9,479 nucleotides of DNA, from assembly GCA_021203425.1 (NCBI GenBank), contig JAJQBF010000305.1:1-9479 (forward strand), written 5' to 3'. The notes below the pieces were generated by a model. The model ran no database searches and was not told the DNA's origin. It saw nothing but the letters and a program-made list of their open reading frames with translations. This document shows, piece by piece, positions 1 through 5,791 of the stretch; position 1 is the stretch's first letter, and each line of letters starts with the position of its first letter. Source of the stretch: Clostridiales bacterium. GTDB taxonomy: Bacteria > Bacillota > Clostridia > Lachnospirales > CAG-274. Position numbers and translations under genes: made by a program.

Positions 1-61
<61 letters not shown>

Positions 62-162
62 TGTTAGAATACCCCCTTTTTGTGTTTTTGCTTTATAATG
101 TTAGGGGAAAAATAATTTTTCTGCTTTGTTATGAATATTTATACCCTTGTAAAAGTTATTTG

Positions 163-191
163 ATTTTTCTATTGTGTTTAAATAGAAAAAT
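163..191. repeat. AT-rich perfect inverted repeat downstream of the cysteine-rich gene
   Basis: ATTTTTCTATT (163-173) and AATAGAAAAAT (181-191) are perfect 11-bp complements around a 7-base loop. The repeat lies past the stop of the leftward small cysteine-rich gene. It could be a weak 3'-end hairpin, but it has no GC-rich stem and no clean U run, so I do not call it a terminator. The rest of 62-230 shows no start codon with a ribosome site on either strand and appears non-coding. Confidence 0.4.
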
Positions 192-230
192 ATCAAAGTT
201 GGTTATTTCTGCCCTTTGCCAGTCTTTCAG

Positions 231-419
231 CTATTGCCTTTTTTGTTCTTCCGAATACTCTCTTTTTGCCCTGTAAGGGTTATGCCCAAACCTAAAAGGA
301 TATAAAGCACAATCTGTAATTGGACATAACTTAACTTCTTTTGCCTGTTGACAGCAACAGTCAAGGCATTTTGCCCTTATGGCTTTTATAGGGTTGATTA
401 TGGTCTTTTCTTTTCTCAT
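231..419 (-). CDS. Small cysteine-rich prophage/ICE protein, unknown function
   Basis: This 62-residue protein has six cysteines (C18, C21, C22, C23, C32, C37) in the pattern KAIRAKCLDCCC...LCPITDC, followed by YPFRFGHNPYR and a charged tail. From memory, proteins of this type recur in early regions of Firmicute prophages and integrative elements and have no assigned function. The cysteine spacing suggests a small metal-binding fold (inference). It is the last gene seen of the leftward operon, 42 bases after the Rha stop and in the same frame. The ATG at 417-419 is the only plausible start in that gap; a GGAG lies about 12 bases upstream, so initiation may be modest. The gene is complete. Confidence 0.75.
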   Translation of the reverse strand: MRKEKTIINPIKAIRAKCLDCCCQQAKEVKLCPITDCALYPFRFGHNPYRAKREYSEEQKRQ

Positions 420-461
420 AGTGTTTTTGTCTCCATTATTAACACCGACAGGCGGCTTCCT

Positions 462-1142
462 TTATGCTGTTAGTCTGTTTTGTTGTGACAATAAACTGTC
501 TTTATATTGTTTCAAGTATTCTTTGCGGTCATTGTACTTAGGGAATAACCTTAAAAGTGTTATATCTGCTTTTTGCAGTTCATTTAACAAATATAATTGT
601 TCTTCGGTTAAGTAGGGGCGTATTGTTTCCCCTTTTGGGATTCCGTTTAATTCCCTGTATTTCTTTGCCGTTATTCCTAAAGCAATTTTGTTTACAAGGT
701 TACATTCGTTGGAATAGTGGTAGGGCTGCAGATTATCGTATAAAAGTTTTGTGTTATCCGTAAGCAATGGAAAATCAACCCTTGTTTCCAATAGTGTTTT
801 TATATGGTTTTCCATTTCGTTAAACCGCTTAATATACAATTCCTTGAACCTGTTAGCCTTTGCTCCTGTATAATCCATAACAAGCATTATAAAACCGTCT
901 CTTGTCATTGCATAGGCTTTTTGTTTACGGCCTCGGCTGTCAGTGTAGTTAATCTCCTGAAAATTCAGGAAATTAAAACTTTCGCTTAAGCCAGATTGAG
1001 GGGCAATAAGTCTTTCAATATCTTGTAAAACATTATCGTGTCTTTTCTCAAAAAACCTTGCTATAAATAGGCTGTCGGCTCTTGCAGTCTCTTTAGTGTC
1101 TGCAAATATGCCGTATTCGTCTTTTTTGATTAGTTCTTTCAT
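462..1142 (-). CDS. Rha-family phage regulatory protein
   Basis: This 226-residue protein carries a Rha-type domain at about residues 20-111. Visible landmarks are SLFIARFFEKRHDNVLQDIE (24-43), the FNFLNFQEINYTDSRGR stretch (56-72), YAMTRDGFIMLVMDYTGAKA (77-96) and a closing KELYIKRFNEME. Rha proteins are phage or prophage regulators; the founding case in phi80/P22-like phages interferes with growth in some hosts. The C-terminal half (about 140-220, with a repeated leucine and lysine/glutamate pattern) is a separate region, perhaps a second DNA-binding or oligomerisation domain (inference). A GAGAGG site precedes the ATG at 1142. The gene follows the excisionase-like gene by 28 bases in the early operon. 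Family assignment is firm; the regulated target is unknown. Confidence 0.85.
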   Translation of the reverse strand: MKELIKKDEYGIFADTKETARADSLFIARFFEKRHDNVLQDIERLIAPQSGLSESFNFLNFQEINYTDSRGRKQKAYAMTRDGFIMLVMDYTGAKANRFKELYIKRFNEMENHIKTLLETRVDFPLLTDNTKLLYDNLQPYHYSNECNLVNKIALGITAKKYRELNGIPKGETIRPYLTEEQLYLLNELQKADITLLRLFPKYNDRKEYLKQYKDSLLSQQNRLTA

Positions 1143-1170
1143 AGCTTTAAAACCTCTCTTTATTCGGCTG

Positions 1171-1431
1171 TTATATTATCCGCTTTGCTATTGATTCAGC
1201 ATTTTTAGCTTTTGTAAAATTTGCGGCGGCTTCGGCTCGGTTTGCTTCTGCAAGCACTGACAGGGCATTTTCGGCATCTTCCAAAATATACAGAAAACGC
1301 CCTCGACCCTCTCCGATTTTTAAAAAGGGAATTGCCCCCTTTTTTCTTAAACGGTCAATTTCTCGGCGTGAAAGTGATAGAGTTGCCGCTAATTCGTCTG
1401 TTGTGTATCTCTTATTATTCAATGCAAACAC
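1171..1431 (-). CDS. Excisionase-like helix-turn-helix protein
   Basis: This 86-residue basic protein has a winged HTH of the MerR/excisionase type at its N-terminus: YTTDELAATLSLSRREIDRLRKKGAIPFLKIGEGRGRFLY (about 9-48). The pattern of DELA, SLS.REIDRLRKKGAIP and a wing with K.G.GR.R is typical of Xis/AlpA-like DNA binders. The rest is an alanine- and glutamate-rich helix (about 50-84). It starts with GTG at 1431. The Shine-Dalgarno AAAGGAC begins inside the stop codon of the preceding 65-aa gene, so translation is probably coupled. In this context it may act as a recombination directionality factor or as an early-operon regulator. I cannot choose between these. Confidence 0.7.
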   Translation of the reverse strand: MFALNNKRYTTDELAATLSLSRREIDRLRKKGAIPFLKIGEGRGRFLYILEDAENALSVLAEANRAEAAANFTKAKNAESIAKRII

Positions 1432-1438
1432 CGTCCTT

Positions 1439-1636
1439 TTATGCTGTTGCTTGTGATTTAGCTATTTTGTCAATAGCTGAAAAATACTTTTCCTTTTCCT
1501 CCGCTGATAATTCTTTTCGTAAATGCCTAACAACTGTAAATTCACTTAAATTTAAGACTTCGCCTATTTGCCAAAGTGTTATGTTATTTTCTTTTGCCCT
1601 TTCTCTAATGTCATTGTTTGCCCTAATTTTTTTCAT
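1439..1636 (-). CDS. 65-aa phage HTH protein, Cro-like position
   Basis: The chosen start, ATG at 1636, has a good AGGAGTGG site just upstream; longer in-frame starts further up lack one. The protein begins MKKIRANNDIRERAKEN and contains a short HTH, ITLWQIGEVLNLSEFTVVRHLRKEL (about 19-43), then a charged helix SAEEKEKYFSAIDKIAKS. Small proteins of this shape (DIR...WQIA..L......SR.LRKELPEEEK) recur next to repressors in Firmicute prophages. It is the first gene of the leftward operon and diverges from the XRE repressor. Its position therefore suggests a Cro-like antirepressor or early regulator (inference). Only 7 bases separate it from the excisionase-like gene. Confidence 0.7.
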   Translation of the reverse strand: MKKIRANNDIRERAKENNITLWQIGEVLNLSEFTVVRHLRKELSAEEKEKYFSAIDKIAKSQATA

Positions 1637-1702
1637 TTTAACCACTCCTGAAAAATCTTTTCTTTTGTTGTTGCTTTTGCTGTCGCTTTGTGTTACAATT
1701 AT

Positions 1703-1731
1703 ATTATAAGAGTTGTTGCTGATATTTTCAA
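1703..1731 (-). promoter_or_regulatory. Promoter of the leftward early operon
   Basis: On the minus strand, TTGAAA (1726-1731) and TATAAT (1703-1708) are separated by exactly 17 bases. Transcription would start near 1696, about 60 bases before the 65-aa gene. It faces away from the repressor, as expected of an early lytic or excision promoter. Confidence 0.7.
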
Positions 1732-1818
1732 TAGCTATATAATTGATTGGAATTTTATAAAATAATGGAATATGCAAAGGGATATATTTAACAACTCAAA
1801 AATTCAGAAAATTTATAT

Positions 1819-1843
1819 ATTGCAAACTTGAATGTTTTGCAAT
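1819..1843. promoter_or_regulatory. Candidate repressor operator (palindrome)
   Basis: ATTGCAAA (1819-1826) and TTTGCAAT (1836-1843) form perfect 8-bp inverted half-sites around a 9-base spacer, a size suited to a dimeric XRE repressor. The palindrome sits just upstream of the repressor ribosome site (GGAGG, 1852-1856) in the divergent control region. I see no strong promoter for the repressor itself; a weak -10 such as TATATT (1816-1821) would overlap the palindrome, which would fit autoregulation. Operator identity is inferred from position and symmetry. Confidence 0.45.
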
Positions 1844-1865
1844 GTGGCTGTGGAGGTACAAAAAA

Positions 1866-2471
1866 ATGATTGAAAATTCAAGTGAAAGTAAAAAAATTTT
1901 AGCAAAAAGACTGAAAGAAGTTAGGAAAGATAAAGAATTGTCACAGACACAATTTGTTGATGGTTTAAGTATGACAGCAAGCACTTTATCATCTTACGAA
2001 CAAAGTAAAGCTAACCCCTCAATGCAAGCTATAGTTGAGATAGCCTTAAAACATAATTTAAGTATTGATTGGTTATTTGGCTTAACAGATAATCCCGAAA
2101 ACAAAGTTGCTGTTGAGGAAAAAGAGAAATACAAGCTTGAAACTTTGGCTGATATTGGGAGTATGATTATTGCTTTACTTAACAGTGAAATAGCTGAGGG
2201 GTTTCCTTGCAACCCTGAATTTTATAATGTGACGGATAATAAAATAAACATTAAATTTTCTATTGAAAATAATGAGCTTTATGCTAAAGAAAAAAATAAT
2301 ATGATAGCTTTTCGGTCGGAAAGTGATGAATTTAATGACTTTTTTAATGATATGTGCAGTCTTAGAAATTTGTTAGACGGTGGCGGTCTAAAAAAAGAAT
2401 ATTACGATTTATCAATAAAAACGTGCATAGAAAAATTAAAGGGCATTACTATTAAATCACTTTTAAATTAG
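1866..2471 (+). CDS. XRE-family phage-type repressor (CI-like)
   Basis: The start is the ATG nine bases after GGAGG, giving 201 residues. An in-frame ATG eight codons upstream has no ribosome site. Residues about 13-67 form an HTH_3/XRE domain: LAKRLKEVRKDKELSQTQFVDGLS, TASTLSSYEQSKANPS and a closing AIVEIALKHNLSIDWLFGLTD. The C-terminal 130 residues are acidic and asparagine-rich. They show no recognisable S24 peptidase Ser/Lys dyad or Ala-Gly cleavage site, so RecA-induced self-cleavage is not evident. It probably represses the divergent early operon. The stop is 13 bases before the integrase start, so the two are likely co-transcribed. The region is visibly more AT-rich than the chromosomal genes to the right. 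Confidence 0.85.
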   Translation: MIENSSESKKILAKRLKEVRKDKELSQTQFVDGLSMTASTLSSYEQSKANPSMQAIVEIALKHNLSIDWLFGLTDNPENKVAVEEKEKYKLETLADIGSMIIALLNSEIAEGFPCNPEFYNVTDNKINIKFSIENNELYAKEKNNMIAFRSESDEFNDFFNDMCSLRNLLDGGGLKKEYYDLSIKTCIEKLKGITIKSLLN

Positions 2472-2484
2472 GGAGGGTTAAACA

Positions 2485-3813
2485 ATGGCAAATATTGAGA
2501 AAAGGGGCAATAACTATAGAATAACCGTAAGTAACGGCTATGACATTAACGGCAAACAGCTTAAAAAATACGCAACCTTTAAGCCTGACCCTAAAATGAC
2601 AGCAAAGCAACAGAAAAAAGCCCTTGACAAATTTGTTTTTGGGTTTGAAGAAACTGTTAAAAATGGAGAGGTTTTAGACGGTCGGCATATAACCCTATAT
2701 GATTTTTATAATAAATGGGTAAATGAATATTGCAAAATACACCTTGAAGAAACAACAACGGCTTGGTATGATGATTTATTTCAGGGGCAAATACTTCCTA
2801 CACTCGGACACTTAAAAATGAGTGATATTAAACCTCTCCATTTGCAGATGTTTCTTAATGACCTTTCAAAAGAGGGGGCAACTGTTGACGGTGGGGCTTA
2901 TTCTCCGACAAGCGTTAAAAAGTATCACGCCGCTTTAAGCTCTCTGTTTACTATGGCTGTTAAATGGGGTATTTGCTCGGACAACCCAACAAAAAAAAAG
3001 TTACATTGCCGAAACAAAAGGGGGCGGCTGACAGTGTACAGTTTTTCACACCTGAACAAACCATAACCTTTTTAAACGCCTTAAATAACAGTTATGCAAC
3101 CACATATAAAGGGCATACAAGGGTTGACGATACAGGTAAGCCCTACACTATAAAAGAATACACCGAAAAACGCCCTATACCTACACAAATTAAACTCGTA
3201 ATGAATATAGCTGTTTACGGCGGCTTAAGGCTCGGTGAAATACTCGGTCTGACTTGGGATTGTATAGACTTTAATAATAACATGCTTATTATAAACAAAT
3301 CTGTTGCAAGGATTAAGGGCGGTCAAAACAGGCAAATTGTAAAAGTGCCAAAAAATAAAAGCTCTATCCGAACAATTTCAGTTCCTGCGTCCGTTATGAC
3401 TTTAATAAAATTTTGGAGACAAGAACAAAGTCAATTAAAATATGCCCTCGGTGACAAGTGGAGAGGGTCAACCGAATATGACTTTTTGTTTATACAAAGA
3501 GACGGTAAGCCGACGAACCTGTCAACCCCTTATCAGGCATTTAAGGATATAATCGAAAAATACAATAGAACCGTAGACGATGAAGCGGACAAACTTCCGT
3601 CAATCCGTTTCCACGATTTACGGCATACATCTGCAACCCTGTTAATAAGTTCCAAAAAAAACAGATGTCAAAACAGTTTCTTCAAGGCTTGGACACGCCC
3701 AAACAAGCACAACATTAAATATATACGCCCATAGTTATAAAACCCTTGATGAAACAGCTTCGGACGTTTTGGAGGATATTTTAACAACCGAAACAAAGAA
3801 ACAAGCCAAATAA
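2485..3813 (+). pseudogene. int: Tyrosine site-specific integrase, frameshifted twice
   Basis: Phage/ICE integrase of about 442 residues once two shifts are repaired. Order of parts: a basic N-terminal arm-binding region (MANIEKRGNNYRITVSNGYD...), a SAM-like core-binding domain (ITLYDFYNKWVNEY ... LHLQMFLNDL), and a catalytic domain with box-I Arg in YGGLRLGEILGLTW, a Lys in VPKNKSSIRTISVP, and HDLRHTSATLL. After the second shift come LGH and the nucleophile Tyr in TTLNIYAH. Shift 1 is in a 9-A run (2991-2999): unrepaired, translation ends near 3066. Shift 2 is in an 8-A run (3654-3661) and removes the last His and the Tyr, ending at 3734. The start has GGGAGGG eight bases upstream. As written, no active enzyme is made. 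Alternatives are homopolymer sequencing errors, or for shift 1 a programmed -1 event, since A-AAA-AAG is in register. Confidence 0.9.
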
Positions 3814-3826
3814 CAGGCTTATTTTT
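3803..3826 (+). terminator. Possible weak terminator at the integrase end
   Basis: AAGCC (3803-3807) pairs with GGCTT (3816-3820), and A then five T follow. The hairpin spans the integrase stop codon. The stem is only 5 bp, so efficiency is doubtful. Confidence 0.4.
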
Positions 3827-3827
3827 A

Positions 3828-3880
3828 GGGGATTGCTTGGGTGATTTTTGGGGATTATTCTTGGGGATTATTTGGGGATT
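3828..3880 (+). repeat. Tandem GGGGATT repeats between integrase and att
   Basis: GGGGATT occurs at 3828-3834, 3850-3856, 3863-3869 and 3874-3880. A degenerate copy (GGGTGATT, 3839-3846) fills the gap between the first two. Successive copies start 11, 11, 13 and 11 bases apart, close to one DNA turn, so they face the same side of the helix. They lie between the integrase stop and the half-tRNA attachment site. This is where tyrosine integrases commonly have direct-repeat arm-type sites bound by their N-terminal domain. The arm-site role is inferred. Nothing in this stretch looks coding. Confidence 0.6.
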
Positions 3881-4015
3881 ACTGAAACAAAAAACTTTAA
3901 AATTTAAAGCAAATATTTGCAAAAACACGCAAATAAAAACAGATAAAAAAGCAAAAAAAACGCTTAAATATGCGGTTTTAAATCATTGTGCAACATTTCG
4001 GGCAAATGGTCTTAG

Positions 4016-4062
4016 CTGAATCGTAATCAGACGGTTGGGGGTTCGATTCCCTTCATCGGCTT
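4016..4062 (+). other. Attachment site: 3' half of a tRNA-Thr(CGT) gene
   Basis: The fragment has an anticodon arm (CTGA / loop ATCGTAA with anticodon CGT at 4022-4024 / TCAG), a T arm (GGGGG, loop TTCGATT, CCCTT) and the 3' acceptor strand CATCGGC (4054-4060). The 5' acceptor partner GCCGATG and a proper D arm are absent upstream: about 72 bases back the sequence is ATTGTGCAACATTTC. It is therefore a 3' tRNA fragment, as left where an element has integrated inside a tRNA gene. The integrase, repeats and this fragment are in the expected order. The crossover core probably lies within this segment. The intact tRNA would be at the other end of the element, outside the window. Confidence 0.75.
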
Positions 4063-4066
4063 AACG

Positions 4067-4103
4067 AAAAGCCCTGAAAATACAGTGTTTTCGAGGCTTT
4101 TTT
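4067..4103 (+). terminator. Terminator of the interrupted tRNA-Thr gene
   Basis: AAAAGCC pairs with GGCTTTT, and GAAAA with TTTTC further in, ending in a run of T (4098-4103). It directly follows the tRNA 3' half, so it is probably the original tRNA terminator. It would also stop read-through from the element toward metK. Bases 4104-4240 hold no gene that I can support. Confidence 0.7.
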
Positions 4104-4241
4104 AATTAAATTGCATAAATATTTTGGTTTTCGATTTTTTGAAACAAGTGGATAAAAATCAAAGCCGAAAGGTGCAACTGTATAAAACAAAACAGGAGTG
4201 TTTATGTCAAAATAACTTTTTTGTCAAGGTTTAAAAATGTG

Positions 4242-4270
4242 TTGACAAATGAGGCAAATAGTGTTATCAT
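4242..4270 (+). promoter_or_regulatory. metK promoter
   Basis: TTGACA (4242-4247) and TATCAT (4265-4270) are 17 bases apart, with an extended -10 TG at 4262-4263. Transcription should start near 4277, about 18 bases before the riboswitch. Confidence 0.8.
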
Positions 4271-4294
4271 ACTTTTTACAGAAATATATAAAAA

Positions 4295-4425
4295 CTTATC
4301 CTGAGCGGCGGAGGGACATGGCCCTGTGAAGCCCGGCAACCGAGCCTGAAAGACAGCTACGGTGCTAATTCCATCGGTTTATTCCGGAAGATGAGTATAA
4401 GAGTAAGCCGTTTAAGGCTTTTTTT
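4295..4425 (+). promoter_or_regulatory. SAM-I (S-box) riboswitch with terminator, upstream of metK
   Basis: The aptamer shows the S-box signatures: P1 strands CTTATC (4295-4300) and GATGAG (4390-4395), GGAGGGACATGGCCC, GAAGCCCGGCAACC and GGTGCTAATTCC. S-box RNAs bind S-adenosylmethionine and switch off methionine/SAM genes. The expression platform can be read directly. The terminator is AAGCC (4405-4409) with GGCTT (4416-4420) plus a U run. The antiterminator is CGGTTTATTC (4375-4384) with GAGTAAGCCG (4401-4410), 10 bp including two G-U pairs. The latter ties up the terminator's 5' strand and breaks P4 and P1. With SAM bound, the aptamer frees the terminator and metK is off: product feedback. 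Confidence 0.95.
4405..4425 (+). terminator. Riboswitch-controlled intrinsic terminator
   Basis: A 5-bp AAGCC/GGCTT stem with a 6-base loop runs into seven T (4419-4425). The stem is short, but it sits exactly where the S-box decision terminator belongs, 108 bases before the metK start. Confidence 0.75.
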
Positions 4426-4532
4426 ATTGCCTAAAGTAAAAGTTTGGACTGATGAAACTTAAGCGGCTGATAACTTTAACCCTTCTTTTGTAAGTTAACA
4501 GGATTTTGAGAAATTTACAAGGAGGCTGAAAA

Positions 4533-5687
4533 ATGAGAAAATTATTTACATCTGAGTCGGTTACAGAAGGGCACCCGGACAAAATCTGCGACAGAATTTC
4601 CGACTCTGTTTTAGACGCTGTTATGGAGCAAGACCCAAACGGAAGAGTGGCCTGTGAGGCTTTGGCGACAACCGGTCTTATTTGTGTTTCCGGAGAAATT
4701 ACTACAACGGCAACACTGGACGTTGACAAAATTGTCAGAGAGGCAATAAAAGAAATTGGATATGACAGAGCTAAATATGGTTTTGACTGTGACAGCTGCG
4801 GTATTATTGTTACCCTTAAAGGACAGTCGCCGGATATTGTTATGGGGGTTGATGCCGAGCTTAGTATAGACACCGGCGCCGGAGATCAAGGTATGATGTT
4901 CGGCTATGCCTGCAATGAAACAGAGGAGTTTATGCCTCTGCCCATAAGTCTTGCCCACAAGCTTACAAAAAGACTTACAGAAGTAAGAAAAAACGGAACG
5001 CTGCCCTATCTTCGTCCGGACGGAAAGAGTCAGGTTACGGTAATATATGAAGACGGTAAGCCCGTTGGGGTAGATACTGTTGTTATTTCGACTCAACACT
5101 CTCCCCTTGCACGAAATGAGGATATATACAGGGATATAAAAGAACAGGTAATTAAAGCTGTTATACCGGCTGAGCTCATGTCTGAAGAAACTAAAATTCA
5201 CATTAACCCTACAGGAAGATTTGTCATAGGCGGTCCTACGGGCGACTGCGGTCTTACGGGAAGAAAAATTATAGTCGATACATACGGAGGATATGCAAGA
5301 CATGGCGGCGGCGCTTTTTCAGGAAAGGACCCTACTAAAGTAGACCGTTCCGCTGCTTATGCTGCAAGATACGTTGCTAAAAACATTGTTGCCAGCGGTA
5401 TAGCGGATAAATGTGAAATACAGCTTTCTTATGCAATAGGAATAGCAAAGCCCACCTCTGTTTTGGTAGACACTTTCGGAACAGGCAAAATTCCCGATGA
5501 TGAAATTCAGAAGATTGCCGAAGAAAATTTCGATTTAAGACCCGGAGCAATTATAAGAGATTTAAACCTCCGCAGACCTATTTATAAGCAAACTTCGGCT
5601 TACGGTCATTTCGGCAGAAACGATCTTGACCTCCCATGGGAGAAAACAGACAAAACAGAACCCTTTAAAAAAGCATATAATAAATAA
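4533..5687 (+). CDS. metK: S-adenosylmethionine synthetase
   Basis: Makes S-adenosylmethionine from methionine and ATP in the cytoplasm, releasing phosphate and pyrophosphate. The 384 residues match the usual family length. Motifs seen: ESVTEGHPDKICDRISD near the N-terminus (His14, Asp16, Lys17 of the ATP/metal site), GAGDQGMMFGYA (about 115-126; the family GAGDQG signature), GRFVIGGPTGDCGLTGRKI (from 228; the ATP/K+ region), HGGGAFSGKDPTKVDRS (from 257; the P-loop-like signature with catalytic Lys and Asp) and a closing FGRNDLDLPWE. GGAGG lies 6 bases before the ATG. It is monocistronic, with its own riboswitch upstream and a terminator downstream. The product feeds methylation and radical-SAM enzymes, including HydG encoded further right. 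Nothing is truncated or odd. Confidence 0.98.
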   Translation: MRKLFTSESVTEGHPDKICDRISDSVLDAVMEQDPNGRVACEALATTGLICVSGEITTTATLDVDKIVREAIKEIGYDRAKYGFDCDSCGIIVTLKGQSPDIVMGVDAELSIDTGAGDQGMMFGYACNETEEFMPLPISLAHKLTKRLTEVRKNGTLPYLRPDGKSQVTVIYEDGKPVGVDTVVISTQHSPLARNEDIYRDIKEQVIKAVIPAELMSEETKIHINPTGRFVIGGPTGDCGLTGRKIIVDTYGGYARHGGGAFSGKDPTKVDRSAAYAARYVAKNIVASGIADKCEIQLSYAIGIAKPTSVLVDTFGTGKIPDDEIQKIAEENFDLRPGAIIRDLNLRRPIYKQTSAYGHFGRNDLDLPWEKTDKTEPFKKAYNK

Positions 5688-5694
5688 ACACTTC

Positions 5695-5727
5695 AAAAGT
5701 CCTCGGCTGTCTCGCCGAGGGCTTTTT
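5695..5727 (+). terminator. metK terminator
   Basis: The stem GTCCTCGGC/GCCGAGGGC (9 bp with one G-U) has loop TGTCT-C, is flanked by AAAA and ends in TTTTT. A strong intrinsic terminator starting 8 bases after the metK stop. Confidence 0.9.
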
Positions 5728-5729
5728 CG

Positions 5730-5766
5730 ATAAAATAAAAGGACGCCTGCCCTAAAGCAAACGTCC
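5730..5766 (-). terminator. gap terminator
   Basis: On the minus strand, GGACGTTTGC pairs with GCAGGCGTCC (10 bp including two G-U pairs) around TTTAGG and runs into TTTTATTTT. It ends the leftward gap transcript immediately beside the metK terminator, so the convergent genes are insulated in both directions. Confidence 0.85.
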
Positions 5767-5791
5767 GAAAATTGTTTTAATTTTAACTTAA

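Noticed and set aside
163..191. Bidirectional terminator at the left end
   Set aside because: The stem is almost entirely A-T and no uninterrupted U run follows on either strand. It is kept only as an inverted repeat.
1221..1709. A 162-codon open frame on the plus strand opposite the two HTH genes
   Set aside because: It is the complement of two well-supported minus-strand genes with ribosome sites and HTH motifs. Its own product is low-complexity leucine/serine/phenylalanine sequence.
3668..3928. An 86-codon minus-strand frame with repeated Asn-Pro-Lys words
   Set aside because: Its repetitive sequence is just the complement of the GGGGATT repeats and the integrase 3' end.
3990..4062. A complete tRNA-Thr gene
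   Set aside because: The 3' half fits, but no 5' acceptor strand complementary to CATCGGC and no D arm exist upstream.
4191..4214. AGGAG followed by ATG TCA AAA TAA, a three-codon frame before metK
   Set aside because: It lies upstream of the mapped metK promoter signals and is too short to support. At most it is a remnant of a deleted gene, which cannot be shown.
4611..5303. A 230-codon open frame antisense to metK
   Set aside because: It lies wholly within the highly conserved metK coding region on the opposite strand, with no start signal and no recognisable domain.
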